Origin: Tridacna crocea | Lineage: Eukaryota; Mollusca; Bivalvia; Cardiida; Cardiidae | DNA: 64,000 nt | Assembly (NCBI GenBank): GCA_943736015.1 | Contig: OX031056.1 | Span: forward strand, 69,839,277-69,903,276 | Reading direction: 5' to 3' | In this document: piece after piece, positions 12,001 through 19,596 of the stretch | Numbering within the stretch: the stretch's first letter is position 1 | Layout: each line of letters begins with the position of its first letter | Notes under the pieces: generated by a model | Databases searched by the model: none | Told to the model about the DNA's origin: nothing | The model's input: only the letters and a program-made list of their open reading frames with translations | Position numbers and translations under genes: made by a program

Positions 12001-14069
12001 AAGTTTAAAACCAGTTGGCCAGAGTTGTAATGCTTGGCTTGTAGTGTTTTCACTTATTAGCTAGTGGAGTGATACAAGGCCATCATGGCCTTCTTGTTTT
12101 AAGTTAGATCCCCTATTGCATCAGTGAACTAAAGTAACAGATGGATGAAAAAATAGGGCCTTTTTTGACCTGGGCCTTACCCTATTGTATGTCTTCAAGT
12201 TTGAAACTTGTTGGCCGGATTTGTAATGTTTGGCTTGTTGTGTTTTCACTCATAAGCCACTGGAGCGATACAGGGCCATCATGGCCCTCTTGTTTCACGT
12301 CATATCCCCTATTGCATCAGTGAAATAGAGTAACAGAATAGAAGAGTAAAAATAACAAAGGAAATAAAGAAACTTAAGTAATGAAAATATCCAAATCTTA
12401 GTATTGGCATACTTATGGTTGGACATGAATATATAATGAAATAACGAAATCAAAGGTTAGTGTGCAACAATAAATTATACTGTGGCACTCATAAATGGAT
12501 CATTTTTGAGGTACTAAATGCTATAACTCAGTAAGTTTTCTTGATTTTTGTCCTGTTTGTCTGTCCTAGTAGGTCTAGTCAAAATTGTGAATAAATCTAG
12601 CCAGAAATATAAACAGATTCAATGTGAAGACTGAAAATTCAGAGATTGGTTCCAATTAATTCTGCAAGGAACATTTATCAGGTGAATTATAGTATGTGAA
12701 ATTAGTCAGACTTGATTTAATATACATTGTAAGTCTTACAGAAATGTGGATTTTTATGAGCACCTTAGATTAAAAAGATTTGTGAAAAAGATTGCATTGT
12801 ATCATTGTCTGCTTCATTTTTGTGAACATAGGAAAAGTCTAATTTACGTTGTAGGCAAATTTTGGGTAGGCGCGTTTATTAGCATATAAAAAAAATCTGC
12901 ACCACTTTCAGATCTGGCATCCATGCTTAAAGTGACTCTAATAGGCTATCCTAATTCACCAGATGGATTGAAAAAAAAATTAGAAATAGGGCTTTTTTTT
13001 ATCTGGGCCTTAGCCTATAATGTTTGGCTTGTAGTTTTTTCACTTATTAGCCAGTGGAGCGATACAGGGCCATCATGACCCTATTGCTTCAAGTCATATC
13101 CCCTATTTTATCAGTGAAATAGATTAACAGAGTAGGAGACTAAGAATTACAAAGGAAATAAAGCAGCTTAATTAATGAAAATAGCCAAATCTTAGTGTTG
13201 GCATACTTATGGTTACAGTTGTGAATATATAATGAAATAACGAAATCAAAGGTTAGTGTGCAACAACAAATTATACTGTTGCACTCATAAATAGATCATT
13301 TTTGAGGTGCTAAATGCTAAAACTCCATAACTCTTCTTAATTGTGGTCCTCTATTTCTGTCCTAGTAGCTCTAGCCAAAACTGTGAAAAAATCTAGCCAG
13401 AAATATTAACACATTCAATGTGAAGACTGAAATTCAGAGATTGGTTTCAATTCATTTCTGCTAGGAACATTTATTAGGTGTTTTACGGTATGTGAAATTG
13501 GTCAGACTTGATTTAATAAAAGTCTTACATACAGGTAAATGTGGATTTTTATGAGCATCTTAAATTCAAAAGATTTGTCAAAAAGATTGCATTGTTTCAT
13601 TGTTTTTTCCATTATTGTGAACAGAGGAAGAGTTTAATTTTTGTTATAGGCAAATTTGGGGTAGGCGCGTTTATTAGCAAATAAAAAAAATCTGCACCAC
13701 TTTCAGATCTGGCATCCATGTTTAAAGTGACCCTAATAGGCTATCCTAACTCACTGTACCATTTGAATTTTTCTACCAGATGGATTGAAAAAAAATTAAA
13801 AATAGAGCCCTTTTTCGATCTGGGCCTTAGCCTAAAATGAATGAATGGTGAAATGAATGAAGTTTGTACTGCTTTCAAATACCTGTCCTTTTCATCTCAC
13901 AATTTTTTCCTTGACTCTTTATACTGATTACCTTAGTCACTGTGGATCTGTACTCACCAAGTTACAGCCTTGTGCACTGCCACGACAGATTATGAGAACT
14001 GTTAGGAGGTGTTTTTGTCGTATTTTAAGTTCTGGAAATCCGGAGACAAACTCCAACTATACATCTTGA
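2957..14069 (+). CDS. NAA60: N-alpha-acetyltransferase 60 (whole gene, five coding exons)
   Basis: NAA60 is a GNAT-fold enzyme that acetylates N-termini of membrane proteins facing the cytosol at the Golgi. The joined exons 2957-3066, 4970-5099, 6771-6867, 7779-8013 and 13925-14069 give 717 bases, 238 residues plus stop; the human protein has 242. Visible hallmarks are WFPIEYPD (33-40), VAYILSLGV (95-103) with catalytic Tyr97, the acetyl-CoA loop RKHGIG (108-113), YLHVL (136-140) with catalytic His138, and YLPYYYSI followed by DGYSYVLYINGG in the C-terminal half. All phases join without a frameshift. Introns 1-3 are GT-AG; intron 4 is AT-AC. The start ATG was chosen because it aligns with the family N-terminus; an ATG at 2946 is out of frame. 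The tail 192-238 is basic and Cys-rich, like the membrane-attachment tail of the family. An acceptor AG at 2941-2942 suggests a non-coding exon further upstream. Confidence 0.93.
3190..3418 (-). mobile_element. TTAA-MITE, subfamily A, in NAA60 intron 1
   Basis: Hairpin and both arms present; both TTAA sites are mutated. It lies about 125 bases past the exon 1 donor. Confidence 0.75.
3419..4642. other. NAA60 intron 1, unassigned part
   Basis: AT-rich intron sequence without coding signal or clear repeat copies. Confidence 0.6.
4643..4877 (+). mobile_element. TTAA-MITE, subfamily A, in NAA60 intron 1
   Basis: TTAA at both ends (CCCTTTACTAC...GGTAAAGGG). It ends 93 bases before exon 2. Confidence 0.85.
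4970..5099 (+). CDS. NAA60: NAA60 coding exon 2
   Basis: Encodes YPDVWYQEIASNPKFYSLAA through NKE (residues 38-80). The acceptor is TTAAAACAG and the donor is GTAGGC; the exon ends in phase 0. The downstream intron begins almost directly with a MITE at 5107. Confidence 0.92.
5107..5316 (+). mobile_element. TTAA-MITE, subfamily A, start of NAA60 intron 2
   Basis: Begins about 8 bases after exon 2; its left TTAA is ATAA. The right end fuses to the next copy without a TTAA. Confidence 0.78.
5317..5531 (-). mobile_element. TTAA-MITE, subfamily A, fused to the preceding copy
   Basis: Starts at CAAACAACAAAATC with the outer TTAACCC end missing; the right end GGGAAAGGGTTAA is intact. Opposite orientation to its neighbour. 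Confidence 0.78.
5609..5940 (-). mobile_element. tRNA-derived SINE, copy 1 of family S1
   Basis: The minus strand begins with a tRNA-like head (A box TAGCTCAGTCGG, anticodon-arm-like middle, B box near GGATTGGATTCC) and runs to a (GATT) tail. Close relatives lie at 8262-8791 and 57640-57933. Confidence 0.78.
5941..6100. mobile_element. TTAA-MITE fragment
   Basis: Half of a hairpin (ACATTGTGGGAAAAGAAGAA then GTAACC) joined to AATGTTTTCC; ends not found. Confidence 0.55.
6210..6381. mobile_element. TTAA-MITE, short, arms alike at both ends
   Basis: Both arms are of the GGATTGTGTGG type, so the copy is a near-symmetrical foldback. Hairpin arms AGGAGAAAATC and AGCATTTTCTCC have diverged. Confidence 0.65.
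6419..6766 (+). mobile_element. Dispersed repeat ending at the NAA60 exon 3 acceptor
   Basis: Starts TACCCCCCACAACATAGTGG, contains GTCTGTCCGTCCGTCTG, and ends AGTGACAGCTCTAG plus a T run. A shorter copy is at 8131-8254. The T run directly forms the polypyrimidine tract of exon 3. Confidence 0.68.
6771..6867 (+). CDS. NAA60: NAA60 coding exon 3
   Basis: Encodes residues 81-113 with VAYILSLGVVVDYRKHGI, covering Tyr97 and the acetyl-CoA pyrophosphate loop. The acceptor follows a run of about 16 T and TACAG. The T run is the end of a dispersed repeat (6419-6766). Donor GTAAGG, phase 1. Confidence 0.93.
6997..7184 (+). mobile_element. TTAA-MITE, subfamily A, one hairpin arm deleted
   Basis: The left arm joins straight to CCAGCATTTTCTTC, so half of the palindrome is gone. 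The right end GAAGAATTAA is intact. Confidence 0.72.
7409..7614 (+). mobile_element. TTAA-MITE, subfamily A, left end truncated
   Basis: Begins at GGTTTGACGACCCTGAG; the right end GGTAAAGAGTTAA is intact and the hairpin nearly perfect. Confidence 0.78.
7615..7688 (+). mobile_element. TTAA-MITE right-arm fragment
   Basis: CTGCAAATGCTTTCAATTTG followed by a decayed end; it repeats the last 60 bases of the neighbour. Confidence 0.6.
7779..8013 (+). CDS. NAA60: NAA60 coding exon 4
   Basis: Encodes residues 113-190, beginning SLLLDSLLSYLTTKEYSNCK and including His138 in YLHVL, and YLPYYYSIQGK. It ends ATA TT immediately before ATATCCTTT, the U12-type 5' splice site. An earlier GT at 8005-8006 would drop the conserved WSI(F/L)DY join. 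Confidence 0.92.
8014..8022 (+). promoter_or_regulatory. U12-type 5' splice site (AT-AC class)
   Basis: ATATCCTTT matches the minor-spliceosome AT-AC donor consensus at every position. It sits exactly where the conserved reading frame must leave exon 4. Confidence 0.88.
8131..8254 (+). mobile_element. Short copy of the 6419-6766 repeat
   Basis: Shares GGGGTATACTGGAATAAGCA-like start, TGTCTGTCCGTCC and the end AGTGACAGCTCTAG plus T run, with an internal deletion and a G run. Confidence 0.65.
8262..8791 (-). mobile_element. SINE S1, copy 2, interrupted by a MITE
   Basis: The pieces 8262-8282 (GATTGATGATTGTATGTG) and 8504-8791 are continuous in copy 3 at 57640-57933. The MITE at 8279-8507 separates them at a TTAA. 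The minus-strand tRNA-like head lies near 8791. Confidence 0.78.
8279..8507 (-). mobile_element. TTAA-MITE, subfamily A, inserted in SINE S1
   Basis: Perfect TTAA at both ends. The related SINE at 57640 has GTATGGTGTTTAACGCC at this point, with a single TTAA and no insert. Confidence 0.88.
8844..9094 (-). mobile_element. TTAA-MITE, subfamily A, with partial hairpin duplication
   Basis: TTAA at both ends. The left hairpin strand occurs twice in tandem (ACATTGTGGGAAAAGGAG twice) while the right strand occurs once. Confidence 0.85.
9091..9319 (+). mobile_element. TTAA-MITE, subfamily A, sharing a TTAA with its neighbour
   Basis: Uses the TTAA at 9091-9094 that also ends the preceding copy. The right end is GGTAAATAGTCTAA, next to the 4.5 kb element. 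Confidence 0.8.
10760..11930 (+). repeat. Imperfect tandem array, units of roughly 170-190 bp
   Basis: Recurring blocks: ACCATAAGGCC(C/T)AGGGCT, ACCAAA(C/T)TTGGCATGTAG, GGGCCTCTACCA, GGGGTCA and TTTATATGGG. At least four units can be followed; a SINE splits the array at 11180-11426. The unit reads in no continuous frame. Confidence 0.72.
11180..11426 (-). mobile_element. tRNA-derived SINE, family S2, with 14-bp target duplication
   Basis: CCATAGGGCCTTGG occurs at 11166-11179 and again at 11427-11440. The minus strand starts with a tRNA-like head (TGGCTCAGTGGTGATC, GAGTTCGATACCC) and ends in (CCAA) repeats. It is related to the SINE at 27971-28466. Confidence 0.85.
12030..12223 (+). repeat. 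Shortened unit of the 0.8 kb duplication
   Basis: Contains TAATGCTTGGCTTGTAGTG and the ATCATGGCC block, then jumps to the unit end (CTGGGCCTTACCCTA). Confidence 0.65.
12224..13017 (+). repeat. 0.8 kb direct duplication, unit A
   Basis: Runs from TAATGTTTGGCTTGTTGTG to ATCTGGGCCTTAGCC. Nearly every block recurs in order in unit B. Confidence 0.8.
13018..13835 (+). repeat. 0.8 kb direct duplication, unit B
   Basis: Begins TAATGTTTGGCTTGTAG, directly after unit A, and ends at the right end of the 4.5 kb element, 72 bases before the U12 branch site. Confidence 0.8.
13907..13924 (+). promoter_or_regulatory. U12 branch site and AC 3' splice site
   Basis: TTCCTTGAC at 13907-13915 matches the U12 branch consensus TTCCTTRAC. 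The branch A (13914) lies 10 bases before the final C of the terminal AC (13923-13924), within the tight spacing of minor introns. There is no long polypyrimidine tract. Confidence 0.87.
13925..14069 (+). CDS. NAA60: NAA60 terminal coding exon 5 (C-terminal tail)
   Basis: Encodes F191 (split codon), then DYLSHCGSVLTKLQPCALPR and a basic, Cys-containing end, stop TGA at 14067-14069. The start of the tail aligns with DYIQHLGSAL of the human protein. No AG lies at the needed position; the exon follows AC at 13923-13924, which is the 3' end of an AT-AC intron. The tail is predicted to be amphipathic and membrane-contacting by family analogy. Confidence 0.87.
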
Positions 14070-15005
14070 TATTTTTGTGAGATGGTAAGAAAGAAGCAGG
14101 ATCCAGATGCCAAGTTTACAAGATAGTGAAGGATGTTCAAAAAAAAAAAAAAAAAATCAGCAAAGTGTTCAGAATCTTTGTAAGCTCACCTGAGTTCACT
14201 ATTTTCATTGTGTGTGTTTGTGAACACTCAGTGTCTGTCATTGTAAGCATTTTTACCCATGTCCATGTCCATCAACAACCACTTCTCTATCAGCATACTG
14301 TTAGTTATTCCAAAACTTGTTTGAGTGAGGTTTTTTATGTTTTTTAATTATCCTCACTGGTTGCCCATACGATCAACATTAGCAGAAGAAATACAGGATT
14401 TTAGGTTTTGTTTTTTTTTTCGTTAGAGATTGAAATTTATCTCATTGAGTGAACATCATGGTAATATTTTTTTTTACAAGTGGCTGCGAATTTTGTTTCA
14501 TTGAGTGAACATCATTGGTAATATTTTCACGAGTGGCACAGCCACTCATGACCATATTACCGATTGTGTTCGCAAGATGAAATGAATTTCAGTCTTAACC
14601 AGAAAAAAAAAAAACTTCTATCCAACTTCTATTTATTTCATGCTTTTACCACTTTCTGGGAGGAGCTTTATCAAAATCCAGTACAGATTTTTTTCAGTTA
14701 TTATTCATGGTGTACCCCCTCTGCATAGCCAAGCATTACAATACCATGTCAAGTGCCAGAAAAGTAAGGTAAATGACATCATATTTCCATCTGGTTGTGA
14801 GTCACACACATTTTACCTAGGTGACTAGAATATAAAAATTAGCATTTTCACTGATCGTAACCATGAAATATCAAAGAATATTTCACTGATATTTCTGGAT
14901 AACCTACCAGAAAGCATGAAATAATGTTAAGGATGTTATTGGGGGATAGTGCAAAATACAGGTCTTAACCCATCATAAGTTAACCTAAGTTAAGCCTTAT
15001 TCTTT
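14070..15005. other. NAA60 3' region, mostly unassigned
   Basis: Contains an A run at 14139-14156 and, at 14430-14600, an imperfect foldback (TTCATTGAGTGAACATCA ... GTTCGCAAGATGAAATGAA) related to one at 22030-22140. No obvious AATAAA lies close to the stop codon. Confidence 0.5.
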
Positions 15006-15009
15006 AAGG

Positions 15010-15172
15010 TACTCAGTGTATAGCATAGTCACATGGGACCTAGTTTAAATGTCTCATCTGAAAGACTTTTCAGAAACTTTGGGTGGCCAATAGTGGGGTT
15101 TGAACCCACACCCATGAGTGGTCAGAGATTTGATATTCACATGTCTTATGCTCTGCCACCTGAGTTATATGG
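15010..15172 (-). mobile_element. tRNA-derived SINE-like fragment
   Basis: The minus strand reads TAACTCAGGTGGCAGAGCA (A box) and GGGTTCAAACCCC (B box), followed by a short body. No terminal repeats seen. Confidence 0.62.
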
Positions 15173-15246
15173 GTATTTCAATATAAATAATCCTTTTAAT
15201 GCCAAAGGAGAATTAAGGGCTTTTCTGGATAACATAGATCAAGATC

Positions 15247-15436
15247 AGCTGGGTCCGTATTCACCAACCATTCTTAAGAACATTCTTAGTCTTATTCTCC
15301 ATAATTTTCTAACTTTGAGAGTCACACAACTTCTGAAATGGTTTAGCCAATCAGAATTTTTCTTACTTTCAAGTTTGGACAAACTTGGAGAATAAGACTG
15401 AGAATGTTCGTAAGAATGGTTGATGAATATAGACCC
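15247..15436. mobile_element. Foldback MITE, GGGCCCGTATTCACC family, copy 1
   Basis: Ends CCGTATTCACCAACCATTCT and AGAATGGTTGATGAATATAG form inverted arms of about 50 bp around a spacer that is itself partly palindromic. Confidence 0.78.
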
Positions 15437-15459
15437 AGATTGCACTGTTTCTGCAGTCA

Positions 15460-15659
15460 GGGCCCGTATTCACCAACCATTCTTGAGAATATTCTTAGTC
15501 TTAATCTACAAGGTTTTCGAAATTGGTAAGTAACACAACCTCTGATTAGCTAAACTGAATGGTTTAGCCAATCAGAAGTTGTGTTACTTACAAATGTAGA
15601 CAATTCTGAAGAATAAGACAAAGAACGTTCTTAAGAATGGTTGGTGAATACGGGCCCTG
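15460..15659. mobile_element. Foldback MITE, GGGCCCGTATTCACC family, copy 2
   Basis: Near-perfect ends TCAGGGCCCGTATTCACC and GGTGAATACGGGCCCTGA. The inside also folds (GTTAGCTAAAC... TGGTTTAGCCAATCAGAAG), so the whole element is a hairpin. Confidence 0.85.
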
Positions 15660-15765
15660 ATCTAAAATACCATTTGCTGGGTTAGTAAAGCCTATAATAA
15701 AGAAATCTATCTGTCTTTCAATAGGTTGTGTTTTAGCAATCTAAAAAAAGAAGAACCGAATCATT

Positions 15766-15834
15766 GGTTTACTTCAAAAATCTCGTAACTACAGCTTGCT
15801 ACAAGCTGTAGTTACGAGGTTTTTGAAGTAAACC
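15766..15834. repeat. 33-base inverted repeat with a 3-base loop
   Basis: Arms from GGTTTACTTCAAAAAT to its complement, loop CTA at 15799-15801, with one mismatch. No terminal target site is evident. Confidence 0.85.
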
Positions 15835-16104
15835 GACGATATATTTGGCACTGAAAGAGTCCCATAAAAATGTAACATATCTATGCAGACAGTGACCTCA
15901 GGTTAGCAACATAGGGTCAAGATGACTCTCTTGTTTCTCTTAGTAATTTCTAGTCTTTTGGTCTATTGCGAAAATACAATGTAGGTGAGCGTGACTAGTC
16001 ATCTTAATACAGGTGGTCTCTAACACAGGTTTAACTGTAGGTGAGCATGACTAGTCATCAGTGTTTCAGTAAAAAATCTGATTGAAATACTCTGTATTTT
16101 TATC

Positions 16105-16304
16105 TTGTTACCACACGAAAATTTCTTTAGACCATGTCAAATTGAAAGCATTTGCGGACGCCAAAATACAGGTTACTCAGAAATTGAAATTTATTTTCAG
16201 AGGAAGGTAAAATATTTTGAGAAAAGTACAAAATGCTGCTTACTAGCATTTTCTCCTTTTTTTCGTGGTGTTTTTCAAAATCCCTTTTCCTCAGGGCTGT
16301 TGAA
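16105..16304 (-). mobile_element. TTAA-MITE, diverged, right end lost
   Basis: CATGTCAAATTGAAAGCATT left arm and a decayed hairpin (AAAATGCTGCTTACTAGCA). Ends at the next copy. Confidence 0.65.
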
Positions 16305-16535
16305 ATCATTACCAAACGACAACATTTTAGGCTTGTCCAAATTCAAAGCTTTTGCAGGCAACAAAATAAAAGTGACTGAAAATTCAGAATTTTTTTTTTT
16401 TGTGTGAAGAGTAGAAAACATTGTGGGAAAAGGAGAAAATGCTGGTTACCAGCATTTTCTCCTTTTCCCACAATGTTTTCTAAAGGTTTCTTTCTCGGGG
16501 TCGTCAAAAGTAGGGATTGTGTGGTAATGGGTTAA
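16305..16535 (-). mobile_element. TTAA-MITE, subfamily A
   Basis: Left end starts CATTACCAAACG with TTAACC missing; the right end GGTAATGGGTTAA is intact. The hairpin is perfect. Confidence 0.82.
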
Positions 16536-16629
16536 AACTTGATTGTTTGTTAAGAAAACTTGATAGACAGAAATGCTTTTATTGTATTGCCTCAGATCAA
16601 AAGTTCATTTTAAACATAAACATAATTAA

Positions 16630-16890
16630 GAGCCATATTATTCTGACAAAAGGGGGCTTAATGCATCTCTGCGATGCATAATGCCAAGAGATAATTATGG
16701 ATCCTTAAGACCAATTTATCTCAAGCTTACAACTGAATCATAAGGCAGAATGAGCCTGTAACATGCAGAAAAATTTAAAGATGGTGAAAAAGTGTCGGCC
16801 CATGTCAACATGTGCAGACCGCAGGCTGACTTGGGTTGAAACTTTTCGCAAATGCATTAAGCCCCCTTTACAGAGAGCAAGGCTCATAGA
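16630..16890. mobile_element. GGGGGCTTAATGCAT foldback element, copy 1
   Basis: Inverted ends: GAGCCAT...AAAGGGGGCTTAATGCAT and ATGCATTAAGCCCCCTTT...GGCTC. The middle has the GTGCAGACCGCAGGCTGAC block found in the other copies. Confidence 0.78.
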
Positions 16891-16952
16891 TATCACCTGT
16901 ATTTCACAGTATACTATATACACATACTCTGTTGTGCCAATTACATAATTAG

Positions 16953-17173
16953 TTAAGTCTTTACCAAACGACAATTTTAGACTGGTCCAAATTCAAAGCA
17001 TTTGCAGACGTCAAATCAAACATAATTCAGAAATTAAGATTTCTTATAGTAGAAAACACTGTAGGAAAAGGAGAAAATGCTGGTTACCAGCATTTTCTCC
17101 TTTTCCTACAATGTTTTCAAAAGGGTTCTTTCTCAGGGTCATTAAAAGACAGGATTGTGTAGTAAAGGGTTAA
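16953..17173 (-). mobile_element. TTAA-MITE, subfamily A
   Basis: TTAA at both ends (GTCTTTACC...GTAAAGGG); the hairpin is closed with GTAGGAAAAGGAG pairing on both sides. Confidence 0.85.
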
Positions 17174-17212
17174 CTCCTTATCAGATGACAGAATTTGAGA
17201 CTTTTCAATCTT

Positions 17213-17441
17213 TTAACCCATTACCACACAATCCCTACTTTTGATGACGCTGAGAGAGAAGCCTTTAGAAAACATAGTGGGAAAAGGAGAAAATGCTAGT
17301 AACCAGCATTGTCTCCTTTTCCCATAATGTTTTCCACTCTTCAAGAATTAAATTTCAAATTTTCAGTCACTTTTATTTTGTCGTCTGCAAATGCTTTCGA
17401 TTTGGACAAACATGAAATTTTGTTGTTTGGTAATGGGTTAA
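17213..17441 (+). mobile_element. TTAA-MITE, subfamily A
   Basis: TTAA at both ends with CCCATTACCACAC and GGTAATGGG ends. The hairpin has two changed pairs. Confidence 0.87.
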
Positions 17442-17622
17442 GCATTTGCAGAGGACAAATTAGATATGGTACAAATGATGGAATTTGTGTTTGGGAGGGT
17501 AGGAAGCAATTTAGGATAGGGAGAAAATGCTGTTTACCAGCATTTCACCTCTTCCCACAATGTTTCCGAAGGCCTAATTTCTCAAAATCAGTAGAATTGG
17601 GGATCGTGTGGTTGACAGGTTT
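17438..17622 (-). mobile_element. TTAA-MITE, left arm truncated, joined at the shared TTAA
   Basis: Begins at AGCATTTGCAGAGGACAAA right after the TTAA of the preceding copy. The right end GTGTGGTTGACAGG is decayed. Confidence 0.65.
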
Positions 17623-17702
17623 ATAGCCAACACATTTTATTTTGATAAACTACACACAATGTATATCACCATTGTATAAAGAAAATGTTTGCTTTTAGCA
17701 TA

Positions 17703-17815
17703 GGTCTAATTCTTTACTAAACAAGTCCAGGTTTTCTGCACCCTTAGAAGAAAAGTTTTTGAAAATCTTGTGCGAAAAGGAGAAAATACTGGTAGCCGGT
17801 CTAGCTGGTTTAGTT
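17703..17815 (+). mobile_element. TTAA-MITE left part
   Basis: TCTTTACTAAACAAGTCC arm and one hairpin strand (GAAAAGGAGAAAATACTGG); the right half is missing. Confidence 0.6.
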
Positions 17816-17820
17816 CTTAA

Positions 17821-18048
17821 TTAACCCTTTACTCCATAGATACTCATTTCTATGCATTGCTTGTAGGAGCCTTTGGAAAAATTGTGGCAAAAGGTGAAAT
17901 TGCTTGTGACTGGCAATTTCACCTTTTGTCACAATGTTTTCTACACTATCAAAAGGTGTCATATACACATAAGAAATAGCTTCATCCTTGTTAATATTTA
18001 GGGTCAATTAGAGACACCATAGAAATGCCTTATAGAGTGAAGGGTTAA
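17821..18048 (+). mobile_element. TTAA-MITE, subfamily B, first of a five-copy chain
   Basis: CCCTTTACTCCATAGATACT left end and GTGAAGGG right end, both with TTAA. The hairpin is of B type: GGTGAAATTGC pairs with GCAATTTCACC. Confidence 0.87.
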
Positions 18049-18245
18049 ATGAGCCCTGGTTTTCTCTACCCTCGGAAGGAAAGCTTTTGAAAATCTTGTG
18101 GGAAAAGGAGAAAATGCTGGTAACCAGCATTTTCTCCTTTTCCCACAAAGTTTTTCTACCCTTTCAGAGACAATTTTGAAAACAATTGTGACACTTTTAG
18201 TTTTTCGTCTGCTAATGCTTTCAGTATGGATCGTCTGTCTTTTAA
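18045..18245 (+). mobile_element. TTAA-MITE, subfamily A, second in chain
   Basis: Shares the TTAA at 18045 with the B copy and that at 18242 with the next copy; the outer CCCTTTACC sequence is partly lost. Confidence 0.75.
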
Positions 18246-18461
18246 CACACAATCCCGACTTTTAACAGCCTGGAATAAGAACTCTGTAGAAAACATAGTG
18301 GGAAAAGGGGAAAATGCTGGTGTACAGCAATTTCTCCTTTTCCCACAATATTTTCTACCCTATCAGAGTTAAAAATCATCATATTACCAAAATTTAATTT
18401 GTTGTCCGCAGATGCTTTGAATTTGTCCTGTCCAAAAATTTGTTATTTGTTAAAGAGTTAA
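18242..18461 (+). mobile_element. TTAA-MITE, subfamily A, third in chain
   Basis: TTAA CACACAATCCCGAC left end; GTTAAAGAGTTAA right end. Hairpin arms diverged at the tip (GCTGGTGTACAGCA). Confidence 0.8.
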
Positions 18462-18614
18462 CTCATTACCAAACAACCACAATATAGACTGGTCCGAATC
18501 AAAAGCATAAGCAGACCAAAAATGAAATATTGCGCAAACTGTGTTTTGTATCAGAATATTTTCTCCTTTTCCTCAATGTTTTCAGAAGCTGCATTCGATA
18601 AAACAAAGAATTAA
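18458..18614 (-). mobile_element. TTAA-MITE, fourth in chain, hairpin arm deleted
   Basis: Left CTCATTACCAAACAACC end is clear; only the right hairpin strand TTTTCTCCTTTTCC remains. Confidence 0.65.
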
Positions 18615-18821
18615 CCCACATTCCTGAGTTTTAATGACCCTGACAGAGATATGGCATTCTAGGAAAAGGAGAAAATGCTGGTGACCTGTCACCAGCACTT
18701 TCTCCTTCTTCCTCAATGTTTTCACCTAATCAAAGACAAATCCCTCTACTTGAGCCACATTTAAAGTAACGTCTGCTAATGCCTTCAATTTGGAAAATTT
18801 TGTTATTTGGTAAAGAGTTAA
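18611..18821 (+). mobile_element. TTAA-MITE, subfamily A, fifth in chain
   Basis: TTAA at both ends; the hairpin tip has an extra GTGACCTGTCAC palindrome at its centre. Confidence 0.78.
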
Positions 18822-19031
18822 AAAAGTAACAACAGCTTACACAATGAGTAGAAACTAGACAAAGAGAAAAGGTATAGTAGTTTAGAAATTACTGTGACAA
18901 GAATTAGAAGCTCTTCTCAATTAAGAAATTGTTCTTTTAACTCAATGTGTTCAATAGTTTATAGGTTGTTGGATTCATTAGAATTTTTCTGTATGGTATA
19001 TTATAGTATATGATAGTATGTTGCCACACAG

Positions 19032-19260
19032 GTAACCCTTTACCACACAATCCGGACTTTTAACGACTCTGAGGAAGAAGCCTTTTGAAAACATTTTGGG
19101 AAAAGGAGAAAATGCTGGTAACCAGCATTTTCTCTTCTTCCCACAAAGTTTTCTACCCTATCAAAGCAAAATTACACCATTTGAGCCACTTTGAAATTGT
19201 TGTCTGCAAATGCTTTCAATTTGGACCAGTCTAAAATTTTGTCATTTGGTAAAGGAGTAA
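19032..19260 (+). mobile_element. TTAA-MITE, subfamily A
   Basis: Ends GTAACCCTTTACCACAC and GGTAAAGGAGTAA; both TTAA sites show a single change. Confidence 0.8.
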
Positions 19261-19276
19261 TTACAAATTATATTTA

Positions 19277-19505
19277 GGTACCTCGATACCAAACAGCAAA
19301 ATCTTTCACATGTCAAAATTGAAAGAGTTTTCAGACATCAAAATAATTGTAACTCAAAAAGTTAGATTCGATTTGTTAGGGGTAGAAAACATTCTGGGAA
19401 AAGGAGAAAATGCTGGCTACCAGCATTTTCTCTTTTTCCCACGATGTTTTTAAAAGTCCTCTGTCTCAGGCCTGTTAAACTCAGGATAGTGTGGTGAATG
19501 GTTAA
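19277..19505 (-). mobile_element. TTAA-MITE, subfamily A
   Basis: Left TTAA lost (ACCTCGATACCAAAC); right end GGTGAATGGTTAA. The hairpin is intact. Confidence 0.75.
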
Positions 19506-19596
19506 ATGATAAAGTTATCAGAATCAGAACATGTAGTGTAAATCATATTTCAGACTAAGATGATAATTATGGATTGAATATCAGTTTGAATGTAAA

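Larger units (their letters stand above)
9318..13835. mobile_element. About 4.5 kb composite element inside the NAA60 U12 intron
   Basis: The left end has TAAGGCCTGG, CAATCCATCTGGTAGAAAAA and AAGTGGTGCAGATTTTTTT in order. The right end (about 13680-13835) has them reversed: AAAAAAATCTGCACCACTTT, TTTTTCTACCAGATGGATTG and GGGCCTTAGCCTA. No coding sequence was found inside. It holds a tandem repeat array, a SINE and a 0.8 kb duplication. Boundaries are approximate. Confidence 0.65.

Noticed and set aside
15033-15395. 120-codon open frame
   Set aside because: It spans a tRNA-derived SINE fragment and a foldback MITE; no protein-like pattern.
17821-18821. CRISPR-like regular repeats
   Set aside because: The repeat spacing reflects chained MITEs of about 200 bp; the genome is eukaryotic with introns, and there are no short direct repeats with unique spacers.
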